Assembly: GCA_037178675.1 (NCBI GenBank)
Contig: JAYMGJ010000493.1
Span: 1-42,963 of the forward strand
Reading direction: 5' to 3'
DNA: 42,963 bases
DNA from: Scleroderma bovista
Lineage: Eukaryota; Basidiomycota; Agaricomycetes; Boletales; Sclerodermataceae
Part shown: positions 20,567-32,417 of the stretch, piece after piece
Position numbering within the stretch: position 1 is the stretch's first letter
How the letters are laid out: each line of letters begins with the position of its first letter
Notes under the pieces: model-generated
Seen by the model: only the letters and a program-made list of their open reading frames with translations
Database searches by the model: none
Told to the model about the DNA's origin: nothing
Translations under genes and position numbers: made by a program

Positions 20567-22875
20567 GGCCTCCTCCTGAGATATGCACTCTCACTGTGCT
20601 TTTGCTCACATGGACTTCCCATCTGCAATGCACCACAGCTTTCCTTCTTCAATCATGTACCCCATTGCCCATTGCCCTGTGCCTTGCTCATTTTTGTTCT
20701 CACTCTGTCTTTCCCTGACCGATGTTGCACAGTGCTCCAATGATGTCCAGGAACAGTGGTTCATTCTTGAACCGATCCTGTAGTGCTGTTAGTGCAATTT
20801 CTTCACTTACTCCAAATAGGTCATTGACCAAGCCCCTCGTCTCCTCCCAGTCTTTGCTGACTGTCCACCCACTCCTGTCTCCCTCGACTCTCTCTCTTTC
20901 CACTAACTGGTGGCTGAGTGTGTCTGCTACTGCATTTGTCTTTCCTGGCCGATGATGGACACCTACTATCTGGTGAGCTGAAATGCCATCTCTCCATTGT
21001 GCATGCACTAAGGACAGTTTATTGTTGCACAGGGTGTCTTTGATGCAGTCTATCTCAATCTCCACTGGAAAGCCCCAGACAGTGTCATTGAAATGGTCAA
21101 GTCCAAACTTCAGCATGGCAAACTCCAAGATGTATGGTTTGTAATGTTCTTCTGCTGGTGACATTCATTTGGATGCAAATCCAATTGGGTGAATTGCAGT
21201 GACAGTTTCTCCACTCTCCAGGGTCGTTGTGTACCACTGTGACAACACTGCACCAAAACCATCTTTGCATCCGTCGGTTGTGAGTATGAATGGAGTGCCA
21301 TCAAAATTTGGTGCTCGTAGTACTGGTTCCGATGTTAGCACCCTTTTGAGTTTGATGAATGCCCTGTTGTGCCGTGGTGTCCAGTAGGTGTCAAGTTTGC
21401 GGTCCCTCAGGTACTATTGATACTTTCATCTTCCTGCTTTGATGCTTGGTTAAGGCATGTCTAGGTTTCTTTGCAGGTCTGTTAAGGGTGCAACTATTCG
21501 AGCATAATCTTTGATGAGTGACCTGAAATATCCTGTTAGTCCCAGGAAGTGCATGAGTTCGAGCAGGTTAGCTGGCTGTGGCCACTTAGCTACGGCCTCT
21601 AGCTTTGCTATATCTGGCTTTATTCCATCAACTCCCACTCATGCCCCTCCAAATACGACCTCTTTCATGAATAACTGGAGCTTTGAAGGTGAGAGTGATA
21701 GGTTTAGCTTTTGGCACCTTTCTAAGAACCTGCAGAACCTTTTCAACAACTCTTTGAAGTCATTCCCTGCCATGCCATTGTCATCTACGAATGTTTTCAG
21801 CTTGAGTTCTAAAAGTAAGTCTTTGAATGTGTGTGCTGTAAGATCTGCAAAGCATGCTGGTGACCCCAAGGTTCCCATAGGCATTCTTTGGTAGCATTCG
21901 AACCCTCACCCCTTGGTATAGATGCACAGGTATGGTTGGCTGCCTTCATCAACTTCTATGGCATAGAATCCAGACGTGAAATTGATGACGCAAACATATT
22001 CATGCCCTGCCAACCTCTGTTGTTTTGCCCTGATATCTCCCTGCAGCATTGGTGTGACTTGTGTGACCTTGTTGACTTCTCAAAAGTTTTGGCTGTTAGT
22101 TTTGATGATTTCCACCTCTTCTTATGAGCCTATTACTTACTATCATGGTCTACCCTACTTACTACCAAGTTGTTTCAGCTTCATAGCTGCATTGTAGCGT
22201 TAGATGCACCCTTGACTTGTTTCCTTCACTTGTTGTTTACATTTGTTTACCCAGAAGCACACATACCCTGTAGAGTCCAGTGTTTCTCCTCTTCAGTTAC
22301 TCACACTGGACTCTAGATGCTGTATACCTCTCTACAACTGTCTATATCATTAGTTACTCACACTGGACTCTGGTCTGGGCCTTATTTGAGCAGCTCAGCA
22401 GCACTTTGTGCGCTTCCAGCAAGTTTTGGCTTGAACATTGGCACACTCTCCATTTGGGCTGAGTTGAGCTTTCTGCCTTGCTGCATGCATGGTCCTCATT
22501 GTATTCTCTTGTTGGTCAAGGTGGTAAGTCTGTATTTGGTTCCAGTCCTATTGCTCGACACTGGTCTTCCACCACCCATCTCACTTCATTCATGGTAAGT
22601 CCTGGTGCTCCATGGGCTTTCTGTGCAAGCACTGGGGGGTGAACCACTCATACTTCATCTGACCAAATTGGTCGCAGTATTCCTGCCTCTACAAACTCAT
22701 CCAGCAATGGCAAGTAATATTCCTTCTGTGCTTGTGTTAGTGGTTTCTGACTGACCTTCAGAGGAAACATTGTTCCTTCAGGTATATTCAACCTAAACTT
22801 GATGAAGTACACTGGTTTAACCTCCTGGACTGAGAGCGTGAACGTGTCCACAAACTCTGCAACAATATCTTTCAA
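20567..22875 (-). pseudogene. Ty3/gypsy reverse transcriptase and RNase H, broken
   Basis: Order on the minus strand: RT N-terminus (22875-22648, KDIVAEFVDTFTLSVQEVKP) and the PKWRVCQ block near 22465. A 326-bp insertion follows. Then come NKVTQVTPMLQGD, the palm strand VCVINFTSGFYA, MPMGTLGSPACF, the active-site box KTFVDDNGMAG, SLSPSKLQLFMKEVVFGGA, GLTGYFRSLIKDY, and the RNase H part from SPAEEHYKPYILEFA to VHHRPGKTNAVADTLS. In relatives the palm strand has Asp where this copy has Asn (att at 21981-21983), a CpG-to-CpA change. In-frame TGA codons at 22516, 22080 and 21906 stand at expected arginines. Frameshifts occur near 22870 and elsewhere. Confidence 0.94.
22084..22431. mobile_element. 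326-bp insertion in the RT gene with 11-bp target duplication
   Basis: AAGTTTTGGCT occurs at 22084-22094 and again at 22421-22431, and the RT frame resumes correctly on either side. The inserted DNA (22095-22420) contains a perfect 11-bp inverted pair, AGAGTCCAGTG and CACTGGACTCT, near 22270-22320. It also holds a second direct copy of GTTACTCACACTGGACTCT. An 11-bp duplication is longer than DNA transposons or LTR elements make and fits target-primed insertion (SINE or retroposon). No tRNA-like promoter boxes or A tail were recognised. Confidence 0.65.
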
Positions 22876-24552
22876 TTGACATCCGGTAGTAGTGGTCCAT
22901 ATCGTACCAGTTCCACTATCTTCTTTACTTGGGGAGGGTGGAATGGGCCTTCTTGGGTGAGTCTTGTGAACAACATTTCCCCCTCCTTCTCTTCAGTGCT
23001 GCTACACCCTTCCATCATATCTGTCAGCTCCTCTAATCCTGCATGGCTTTCTACCTCCTTCTGCTCCCCTTCACTCCCATATGTTACCACTGGACCAATT
23101 ATCCTGTCTGAGTTAGTGAAAGAACACATGACAGAATATCCTAGGGGAAGATGTATGTGTAAACCTTTGTTCGTACTCTTGTCCTCCTCTATGACAACAT
23201 TTGTCATTTGCTTTTCTAATTTACTAGTGCCATGTGAAGGAATGGGGTTCTGCAGTGGTGAAAAAGTCAAAAGTTCTAAATGAGTGTTGTCTCATATACA
23301 TCCTGGTGAAAAGAGTGTAGACAGTGTGGGTGTGGGTGAAACTGTCCAAGGTGATTTATAGTTTTCAATACATATATGCTTGTCCCCTATTGGCAAAAGG
23401 ATGGTATCTGTTTTGTACTCCTGGACAACCCGAGTTTGCTCAAGCAGCAGTTTTCTGATGAGCATTTGCCATGAACCTCTGCTCAGAAACACCTCAAAGC
23501 TGGTTTCTGTCCATACTGGTCCCCACTCAAAGATTCCCACCCAGAGCCCTGATGATGGTATGAGTGACCCATCTGCCATGTGGAGGGTCCGATTCGACAG
23601 CTGCAGGGGCAATAGCCTCCTTGTGATCTTGCTGTGTGCCTCAGAATCAATCGCATTTATCATGGCCCCATTATCCACCATGGATAGGAACCTTACACAC
23701 TCTCCCTTTGGTCCCTGTACGCATGCTACCACCTGAAATGGTGAGCTTGTGCCTGTTCTTCTTGGTTTGCCTGACTCATCCAACATGTAGACATCAACCA
23801 CTACATTTTCCGGAGCGTGAGGTACAGGGTCAATGGTATTACCTACATTGTCGCCCTCTGCCCTGCTGTGTGTGACTTGTTTGTTGGTTTCATCGTTGTT
23901 GGTACAGGTCAGTGTGTCCTTCAAATGTATTGAGCCCACTGCTTCTTCTGTATGGGTTTGACCCTCTGCACATACTGATGGCACAGGGTGAGAGTGGGTT
24001 TGCGGACTGGTGGGTGGGACTACTACTGGTCCACTGGCTGTCATAGTCCCCCCCTCATTTTCTGACATGGTGACCCAGTCTCTGAGTACTTGTCACTTTC
24101 AAACCCATAACCATCACCCATGCCTATTTCCTCTTTGTATGCCCCTACTGTGTGAACCAGTATGGTGCTAGCATTGATGTTGCTGGTTGCAGTTGTGTCA
24201 TTGGCCATATGTACTGGACCTGTGTGACTGGTGGTCTTGGGGACATTGCTCGCCTCAACATTCCTGCAACTAGCTGTCTCCAACAACTCTCCAGTGGCTT
24301 TAGTGGTTGAACCCAGTTGCCTGGCATGTTCCCCCAATGTGGGGTAGGTTTGTTACCATTCCACAGACAAAACACTCTCCTGAGCCTAGCATCAGCAAAC
24401 CAGCCCTCCTCTGGACAGTACTGGACAGTACTGGACAGCTCTCCCAGCAAGGTACCTAACTGGCTAGCACTGGACAGACTGTTCCAGTACTTGTCCCAGG
24501 CTGTTCCAGCTGTTCCAGACTGTCCCAAACTGCTCCAGAAGTACTTATACAA
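22876..24552 (-). pseudogene. Ty3/gypsy gag C-terminus and aspartic protease region, broken
   Basis: The upstream part (24552-24130) reads GWFADARLRRVFCLWNGN then KPTPHWGNMPGN, typical of the gag-pol junction of this gypsy group. The protease lies in 24068-23292, with the active-site segment SMVDNGAMINAID, the flap-region stretch TLHMADGSLIPSSG, and a terminal KLLLEQTRVVQEYKTD helix. The usual GKPLLE appears as RKLLLE, and the motif has VDNGA rather than VDSGA. A linker (23270-22876) leads into RT. Frames shift between the parts. Gag proper is absent here, but a gag of similar type lies at 37.1-38.6 kb. Confidence 0.88.
24401..24540. repeat. Short CTGGACAGTA / TGTTCCAG-type repeats
   Basis: CTGGACAGTA occurs at least twice in a row, followed by diverged versions and by TGTTCCAG motifs. 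It marks the ragged 5' boundary of the gypsy remnant. Confidence 0.5.
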
Positions 24553-24844
24553 GCCAACAGTACCAATAGCTTGACTGCCTGTACTTAATTTTCAACCATC
24601 TTAATTCACTCAATGTTCAAGTTAATCAATTTTATATTAATTATGTACAGTACAAAGACTAAATATTATATACTAAGGGCTGTCGACACAGGTGGGGGGT
24701 GGGTAGCGATCGCGTCATCAATGACAGTGGTGGGGTGGTCGTCTTCACTGATGGTGGCCATGTCGACAATGCAGGTGGTGGTCGTGTCGAGTGGTCGTCA
24801 TCGTCATCACTGGTGGTGGCCGTGTCGACAACGCAGGTGGTCGC

Positions 24845-25122
24845 TGTTGGTATTGAGTGTTTGTGCACTCTTGTTGTACTTATGGACACCTTTTTACTGA
24901 TTACTTCAGCTCCTTCCTTTCATGGATCATCACATGATTAGTGGCTTATGTTTTCCTTTGTTTCTCTTTGTTTGCTTTGTTTGTATAGTTGAAATTTTCA
25001 TGCCCAGAGTCTTTTCTCTTCAGTCTCTGACACAGGGCACTAGGTCTGTATCCTGTAGCTATCCTCTCAATTCAGTCTCTGACACAGGGCACTAGAGTGC
25101 TCATTTGTGGTTTATTTTAACA
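24845..25122 (+). mobile_element. Solo LTR, family B copy 1 (278 bp, TSD GTCGC)
   Basis: Begins TGTTGGTATTGAGTG and ends GGTTTATTTTAACA, flanked by GTCGC at 24840-24844 and 25123-25127. It contains two copies of CAGTCTCTGACACAGGGCAC. Three inverted relatives occur at 26491, 36322 and 40902. Short TGTT/AACA ends, a 5-bp target duplication and no internal region are the mark of a solo LTR left by recombination. Confidence 0.92.
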
Positions 25123-25361
25123 GTCGCATCGAGTGGTCGTTGTTGTCGTGGTCGACCCTGATGGCGGTCATTGTCGTGGTTGATGCCAGTAGTGGTTGCG
25201 TCGTGGTTGACGCTGGTGGCAGTCATTGTCGTGGTTGACACTGGTGGTGGTCACGCCATTGTGGTCAACAGTAGTGGTGGTCGTGTCATCAGTGACACTG
25301 GTGGTGGTGGTGGTGGTCGCCATCGTCGCCGGTGGTGGTCGCATTGTGGTTGATGCTGGTG

Positions 25362-25648
25362 GCGGTGAAAAGATAACTATGTGTTTGGGTGGCTGCTCCC
25401 TCAGATGAGGTGCATTCGACCCAGGGACTTCTGGAGGTCTGGCAAGGCTCCCAGGGACTAAGGAGACTAGGAAACTAGAGAGTGGAAGGGTAGTTCAGTC
25501 ACTCCAAGACTGAGCTCAAAGATATACACTGAAGAGAAGGATTTTTTTTGCTTAGTAAGCTAAGTACAAGCCTACATAGCTAAGGTAAGAGTCCAGTATC
25601 AGTACTACCAATCTACACACCCAGAGACAGGACTGTCTCTACAGCGGT
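25362..25648. mobile_element. Candidate LTR-like insert (278 bp) in the satellite
   Basis: Non-satellite sequence from TGAAAAGATAAC (25366) to GTCTCTACA (25643) interrupts the array. GCGG occurs directly on both sides (25362-25365 and 25644-25647). TG...CA ends with a short duplication suggest another solo LTR. The flank is itself repetitive, so the match could be chance, and no second copy was found. Confidence 0.4.
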
Positions 25649-25889
25649 TGTCATCGTGGTCGACGGTGGTGGTGGTGGTGTCATTGGTGACACTTGTGGT
25701 GGTCGCATCATGGTCGATGGTGGTGGTAGTTGCATCGTCAGTGGCACTGGTGGTCACGTTGTCGATGCTAGTGGTGGAAGATGGAGAGAATAAGGATGGG
25801 GGACTTCAAGAAATTTTTGAAGTGTTTGTGTGTGCATGCATTTGTGCATGATTATATCAGCATATCCAACTACCAATATTTCCTAATCA

Positions 25890-26890
25890 TATTTACCACT
25901 TCACTACAAACCTCCCCACCTCCATCACCAGTGTCGTTGACGTGACCACCACCATCAGTGATGGTGACAACGACCCCACCACGGACGATGGACGATGGTG
26001 ACGACACCAACCACCACCATCAGCAACAACAACGGCAGTGGCCATCACCAACACGACGATGATGGCTCCCAGCGACGGCACCAACCACGACCACAATGAG
26101 GTGGCCACCAGTGATGACACGACCACCACCATCTCATCACCAGTGCCCCCCCGCCCCCATCCCCAGCATCGTCCGACGATGACAATGATCCCCAGCGACG
26201 ACACAACCACCCACATCCCCAGCGTCATTGATGTGGCCACCGACGACAACAACTACCCCTGTCACCATCCCCAGTGTCGATGGCAACGATGTGATCACCC
26301 CCATCCCCATCCCCACCGTCGTCCGATGCCCACCAGTGTTGTCGACCAGACGATGGCGACAACGGCTACCAGCAATGGCACTGACCACAACCACAACCAT
26401 GGCCTGCATCAACGACACACCCACCAGCGACGATGCAGCCACCATCCCACCACCAGCATCGTCATCGCAACCCAATGACGACGATGAGCCTGTTAAGGTA
26501 AACCACAGAGGAGCACTCTTGTGCCCAGTGTCAGAGACTGAAGAGAAGAGACTCTGGGCACAAAATTTTTAAGTATACAAACAAAGCAAACACAGAAAAA
26601 CAATGTAACACAAGAGCCACAAATCACCTGACCAACCTGGAAAGGAAACAGCTGAAGTAATCACTGCAAATGCACCACATAACACCACAAGAGTGCACAA
26701 ACACTCAATATCAACAGACCCCACCACCTCGTTGACAATGCGGTCACCATCCCACCACAAGCATTGTCGTCATGACCCAACAACAACAACAACACCCAGC
26801 CCCCGACAATGGCCACCTGTGCGATGACGACAACAATGATCCCCGTCCCCAGTGTCGACAGCGATGACATGACAACCACCATCCCCACCA
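25890..26890. repeat. CCACCATC/GACGAC-rich satellite, C-rich on plus strand
   Basis: Same type of words as 24.69-25.84 kb but on the opposite strand: CACCACCATC, CCCCAGCGTCG, GACGATGGCGAC and others. It is interrupted by solo LTR copy 2. Open frames (for example 26038-26478) are composed of Thr, His, Pro and Asp from the repeat. Confidence 0.8.
26491..26716 (-). mobile_element. Solo LTR, family B copy 2 (226 bp)
   Basis: Inverted relative of copy 1: begins TGTTAAGGTAAACCAC and ends AATATCAACA. Flanks are GAGCC (left) and GACCC (right), a 5-bp duplication with one mismatch. It is about 50 bp shorter because it has only one copy of the internal GTGCCCAGTGTCAGAGACTG unit that is doubled in the other copies. 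Confidence 0.85.
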
Positions 26891-27010
26891 TTTGAATATA
26901 TGTAGTACTTAGTTATTTGTATTGTACTCATAGTAGTTCTAATAAATTTATTTTTTTTACTCTACTGATACTACATTGGAGTGACTACCAGGAATAATGG
27001 GCTGAACCTA

Positions 27011-27284
27011 TGGAAAGCCGGATGGTCACGCTCGGTTTGGACAAGAATATCGGCTTCTGGCGTACCGCATTGGGCGATGGACATACTACGGTGGGCAACC
27101 AGCTTCTGGGGACCTTGGACACTCCAACCGTGAGTATAGTTAGGACGGTTGGGCGGAGGTCAAATATAGAGTGTAGTTGGGACGAACAGTGAATGTAATT
27201 GGGCAGATAGTGAGCATAACTGGGCACACTGAACAACTAGTATACATGGTGAAATATCAAGTACTGTGACTGTCCGGCTTTCCA
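27011..27284. mobile_element. Small MITE with GGAAAGCCGGA terminal inverted repeats (274 bp)
   Basis: The left end TGGAAAGCCGGATGGTCAC is matched by the right end GTGACTGTCCGGCTTTCCA in inverted form with two mismatches. A TA precedes the left end (CA follows the right). A second, inverted and partly truncated copy ends at 36005 with TA following. TA target sites would fit a Tc1/mariner-type MITE. There is no coding capacity. Confidence 0.7.
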
Positions 27285-27311
27285 CAAATGAGTTGACATA
27301 TATAGTACAAT

Positions 27312-29400
27312 TTACCATTCATCGAGAAAAAGGTCATCTCCACCATCATCATCATCATCATCAGAAAAAGCCGTCACGATCGCCATAGGTCCTGCCTCGT
27401 GTTCATCATCATTGTCAATACCTGGTTCATCTTCCTCGAGTATATTCAAAGCGTCAATATGTTCCTGCTCTACATAGTAAACAGATTAGTGGATGCATCT
27501 CGGACTTGCACATCCTCATGAACAGAAATGCCAATCCCTGAAACCACCTGAAGTAGGGCCTGCGCCTCTTCACGGTGTCGAATGAGATCTAACATGTCAA
27601 GGTATACTGTCCAGGCAGTGGCACGCCCAACAGGTGGACGTTGCAGGCTAGTGTAGCATTCTTCCAAGAAGGCATTGAATGCTGGAGGTACGAGATTGAA
27701 AACAGCATGGGTTGGATCTATATACAGCTTGCGGACATGTTCTATGGCAGTACGATCTATGGTCACCTGTAAATTTATCATTAGCACTTTGGTTGAGCCT
27801 GTTGGCAACATTCAAAACCTACCTTGAAATCTAGGGCACCATAGTCTGCTGGAGATGTATAAATGAGTTCAGGTATGCCATGAGGAAGCACCTTGTTGCG
27901 GTCACAGCATTTGGCAGTATTGTTTATGTGGTCCATGTATGCATCAAGTTCACACTGGAGCCACAGAATGAAAACCCAACAAAATACTAAGCTGTCAAGC
28001 AAACAATCATTAGTAGTTCCCATATTTCCATGATGTGATAAGTAAATACCGCTGCAACGTGTTATCACTATCATACCAGCCTTCTTCCACCCCGCGCTCA
28101 AGGATAGACTCAAAGCCTGGTGTGAAGCGACACCAAAGTTGTGACCAAGTAATTTCGGGCATAATGTTCTTTTTGAGCCGCATCCACCTATGCTGAAGTG
28201 TACCGACCAAGCCTTCGTCATGCCACTGGCGTAGCATGGTTTGGGCATTGGCAATGCCAAAATTCTCAGTTCCAGGGTCGCTTTGCATGACAAGGGGTAT
28301 GACTATGAAAGACAGTGTGAGCATGAATACACCACGAACCCCATGAACGACAATGACTTACAGCCAAGTGTACTGACAACATCAAGATAATAACTAAGTA
28401 TCAATTGCGGGTTTCAGTTTGAATGCCAGATTCGAATCCACATGATTTTCCCTGAAAAGGGCTCGATACCTGTATGGAGCCTGAGACCAAAGCGTAGCCA
28501 TTTATCATGCTGATTGACCGCCCATAAATCATTGACACCAGCAGACCAAAATCGGCGCCGTCGAAGCCGCCATGCTTTCCACTGCCGAATAAGATCAGGT
28601 TCATAGAGATTAAAGTATTGAGAAATAACACTTCTGCATCAAGTGTTGAGTAACCCTCTGCGCAGTAAATAAATGCTTACCATGCAACAGACATATCCCT
28701 CTCATGGAAAAGTAAACTGGCCATTTCACGCACCCCAGCATTTGGGAACACGTGACGCAGCTCGACCATTGCATCATGAATCGACTTGGGGGTGTGAGCT
28801 TGCTGCCGTGTGTGGAGTAGTCCCATATTCTTGCGAATAGCCTTGAGCTTTGTCAACGTAGCAAATAAAATATCAGCTGAAATATTTAAGTGAACCTGAA
28901 GTTTGACAATACCCAATGCCATACTGTGAAGTGTCAATATGTTTGAGCACTTCATGTAAAATGTCCTTGTCTCTACGGCGGGCTTTCCACAGCTGCAAGA
29001 TGTGTGGGGAGATTTGCTCCAGCGGTGCTGTGGTATCAAAATTCAGCCCTTAAATGGCACACAAGTGATTCATTAGGAACGTACGCAATGGTTTGTATTG
29101 GTTGGGCATTAGGATACTAGTGTCCCAGTGGGTGGTGGTGGTTGAATGTTAATGTTGAACCTGAACTTACGGCAAGTATTGTTATATATGCCTGGAATCC
29201 TATGATCCAGCCAGACTCAATGACAAGCTGGCAGCGATTAGTAATGGCGGGGAGCTGACCCAGGTTGCCGTGAAGTTCTCAGCTGCTGCATGGTGGCCTT
29301 GTGGCTGCCTCCTGTTCACCGGCACCGCTTGTTCTTTCTTATAATAATTGTTCTGTTCTCACCGCACTGAATCAGAGTCCATGATAATCTGCTCATCCGT
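27312..29400 (-). pseudogene. DDE integrase-like gene (agaricomycete integrase core domain family), inactivated
   Basis: Exons can be followed on the minus strand: about 29300-29160 (GQLPAITNRCQLVIESGW), 29048-28913 (ISPHILQLWKARRRDKDIL), 28856-28681 (RTRQQ-like HTRQQAHTPKSIHDAM), 28633-28362 (DLWAVNQHDKWLRFGL), 28302-28050 (QSDPGTENFGIANAQ, LQHRWMRLKKN), 27991-27823 (ELDAYMDHINNTAK), 27766-27512 and 27464-27312 with an acidic tail. Introns are about 47-59 nt. The domain order matches the single-copy-like integrase genes common in agaricomycetes. In relatives the core begins AVDQHDKW; here Asp is Asn (28513-28515). TGA stops lie at 29279 and 28414, and one arises across the 28634-28680 intron junction. 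All fit CpG loss from CGA or CGG. Small phase mismatches near 29048 and 28857 are unresolved. Confidence 0.75.
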
Positions 29401-29981
29401 GCAGGAATTCCAGGGTAAGGTAACCATTCCAATCAATTGAATTTCCCTCCATCGGCTTTTTGGTTCATAATCTGTTGTTTTGGGCATTCACCCAGAATGC
29501 AATCCCCTTGGACTCTTGTCTTTGATGCCTCCCTGCCCCCATCTAGCTCTCCAGCTTCAGCTGGCGACCCAAGAGGGCATCAATTCCATCTTATCTCAAC
29601 CTTGAATCTCCCATCACGGAGCAGTTGTCTTGCATTTCTGCATGTTCCGCTCCTCGGACATTCTGCCTCATGCACACATAGAACTTATTGTTGTCTGTAA
29701 ATTCAGTAATTTCTAACCCTGAAGCAGCCTTCCCTCAGACTCCTCAGTGCTTTTAGTGTCTTTCTGGATGCCAAGCTTTAACCTGACATCCCACGAAGAC
29801 ACTCACTGATCACATTCTTATCTCAACGCAATCTCAGTTCCCTTGGATTTTATGGGTTAGCCATTCCCTCAATATCTGGCCTCATGTCTCATGTCTGTTG
29901 TTCGTGTAGATGGCAGCGCCTGCCCAGGCCACATATTTAGTGCCATCGTGAGCTCTCAGTAGATCACACCCCACCCCTGTG
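29401..29981. other. Stretch without a supported gene
   Basis: Only a featureless plus-strand frame (29437-29700) is present. The segment precedes the alpha-kinase start codon and should hold its promoter. No clear TATA element was picked out. Confidence 0.4.
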
Positions 29982-31277
29982 ATGTCAAGGTCTAACAAAC
30001 TTGAGATCGTGTCTCAATTCACCGAAGATGCCATTGTCGACAGTGACATGCACTGCCAGTGACCATTGTGTGGAATTTTGATCCCCAAGGGTGCACCCTG
30101 CTTTTATATAGCCACAATTAATCCAGCCAAGCCAGGGCGGCATGTATGTCAGTCCTGCCTTGCTTGGTACACTCAGAAGCCAGCGACAACTGTACGGACC
30201 CAAGGTGCATTTAAGTGTATCTTGTCATTTATGTCCTAACTCTTTACAAATTCCAGTGGTGCTGGCATCCAGGTCAGGTTCTGGCCAGTGGCTCCCACCC
30301 GTAGGGTTGTGCCGCCAGCCCTGAGTATTGCTGGCAGTTGTATCACATCCAACCTTGTCGCAGTGGGGCAGCCAGTTCCCTGCCCTGTTCATCGACTTCC
30401 ACCTGATCCACAAGGTATATGGCAGTCTGTGAATGCCGCGCAAAGTGGTGGTAAGCACCAACCCCCATTAAGGATAACGTGTTGATGATATTGCAATAGC
30501 TGCTGCTAGTCCACCTCAAGTGCTTGCTCTGCCTCGGCCACAAGGTGGACCCACATCTTTGGAATCTATGGTCCAGTCTGCCATTCAACAACATGGTGAA
30601 GCCCGCTCCCAGAAATGGACAGGTCCTGACATATATGTCCCTTCTGCATGGCAGAATCCTACAAACTTGTCACCTCAGTCACATGCTCTCTCAGGACCAT
30701 CTGGATATACACCGCAGCATGCCCTGCATGCTTTGGAGCGTGAGCGATGGTCACGTTTATCATACTTTTCACCTCCTGCAGAGACAATCACACTGGATAT
30801 CTCAGCATTATACGAGGGAGGGCCCGTGAGGAAGGGTCGCCTTCATGGTACCCCTTTTGGTGTGTGTACCTTCCATTCACTTGTATGCAACATACTTATT
30901 TTCAGCAGAACATCTGTGAGGGAAAGAAGGACATTGATGCTCGTATCACAGCATCTGAACTCGGGGTCCTTGCACTTACCACCATTGTTCCCAAAATTAT
31001 TGTTTTCTCTCCAGACTTTCCTTGGAGATATCAGGTCTTTGTTGTCTGTGATGCGTCATGGGTGGACCTCTCAGGTCATCCTGAACCCCATCATCCCTAT
31101 TTCTACTCCGAATGTCTTCAACCAAGCCGGAAGAACATGAAGACACCTGTCTTTAAGACCAAACAATTCTCACTTTATGTGGTTGTCCCTGCGTTGCAGT
31201 GGAAAGAGTATGAAGACCATGCGGAGAAACTTGAAGAAGCCGTTGGCATCTCCAACAAACCTACAGTGGACGCAGTG

Positions 31278-31901
31278 TGTTACGACCATGCCCAACTCCG
31301 GGCCTTATCCAGTCACTCCGGTCGCATCGCAGCTCTACAGCTCTACTCCGGTCACTTGTCTCCTACTCCGGTCGCGCTCACGCAGATAACCTTCTGTTAA
31401 GCACGACCCTTGGTCTATGCTCCATTCGCTCGTTACCACACTTCGCCGTTTACCCTGTCTTGACGTGAGTTCTCCATGAACTCAATATATCCTATACCTT
31501 GTAGCATTTTCACCGGACCTGACTTTATTTTCATCGGACCTGACCTAGTACTTCCTCCGGTTGTCCCTTGTCCGCCTTTTAGGCTGTTTACTTGTCACCG
31601 TAAATACTCGACCCTAGTTCTCACTTAGTATAAGTACTCTGTAGATTATCCTGTACTCCTCAGTCTGAAATCAACCATAGTCATCTACTCTTGTTCTTGT
31701 CCATCTCCGTCTTCGTCTCTGTCTCCTCCTCTTGACCGGAACCTACGCAAGGGATCAACGCTCGTTGTCCTTAGTAGTTGAATCCAAGCAGTCACCAACT
31801 CCGGCCGGACTAATCCCTTGTCCAACCCTCTGCCCTCTTCCTTCGTCCGCTTCTGTCCGGACTTGACCGGACCCCCTACCGGAGTAGACCCGGACTTGAC
31901 A
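31278..31901 (+). mobile_element. Solo LTR, family A copy 1 (624 bp, TSD CAGTG), inside the alpha-kinase gene
   Basis: Starts TGTTACGACCATGCCCAACT and ends CCCGGACTTGACA. CAGTG lies at 31273-31277 and 31902-31906. It contains many CCGG motifs (ACTCCGGTCGC and others) and a TATA-like GTATAAGTAC near 31628. The coding frame reads PTVDAV up to the left duplication and STRALSQGAF after the right one, in the same phase. CpG sites are well kept, suggesting a fairly recent insertion. Confidence 0.93.
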
Positions 31902-32417
31902 CAGTGTCGACTCGAGCCCTGAGCCAAGGTGCTTTCACAAGTAGAGCGGTACCACGTAAACTACCAGCGCTGACATCTACCCAAGCCCAGAGTGAAGATT
32001 CATTCACAAGCAGTGTTGCAGAGCGACCTCTCTCCCATGACGTCATTGCTAGGTCAACAGTTAGTCTTCCTTCTCCGATGCCACTGTGAATTCTAACAGT
32101 AGTCTTTATAGGCCACGGGCAGAGAGCCCTTGTTCATCAAGACGGTTGGACTCCAAAAGGTAAACATGCTATTGGTTATCAAAGACTCCAACTTAATTAT
32201 ATGATGGTTATTAGTTGTCTCCAGGACCTGATGCAGCTGCCAGTGTGCCCGCACAGAGCAAGCGGGCTCATCAGCATTCAAACAGTATATCAACATCTCC
32301 AATGTCACCACCTCGAAAGAGACCTCTATTTATACCCCAGTCTCCTGATCACGATCAAGTGATAGATATAACGTCTCCAATGTCTCCACCTAGGAAGGAA
32401 CTGCTGCCTGCACCTCA

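Larger units (their letters stand above)
24690..25835. repeat. GTGGTCGTC-rich satellite, G-rich on plus strand
   Basis: Variants of GTGGTGGTCGTGTCGAC, GTTGACACTGGTGGTGGTC and similar words repeat irregularly. The array is interrupted by a solo LTR (24845-25122) and a second LTR-like insert (25366-25643). Open frames in this segment are products of the repeat. Confidence 0.8.

Noticed and set aside
26038..26478. Thr/His/Asp-rich 146-codon protein
   Set aside because: It is a satellite translation. Equally long frames exist on the other strand in the same segment.
28010..28324. Retroviral or LTR-retrotransposon integrase for the 27-29 kb gene
   Set aside because: It has multiple short introns and a domain order (QSDPGTEN followed by LQHRWMR) seen in spliced agaricomycete integrase-like genes. 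No RT, protease or LTR is attached.
29985..30203. Minus-strand 72-codon open frame at the kinase start
   Set aside because: It is the antisense shadow of the alpha-kinase N-terminal Cys module, which is supported by motif and splicing on the plus strand.
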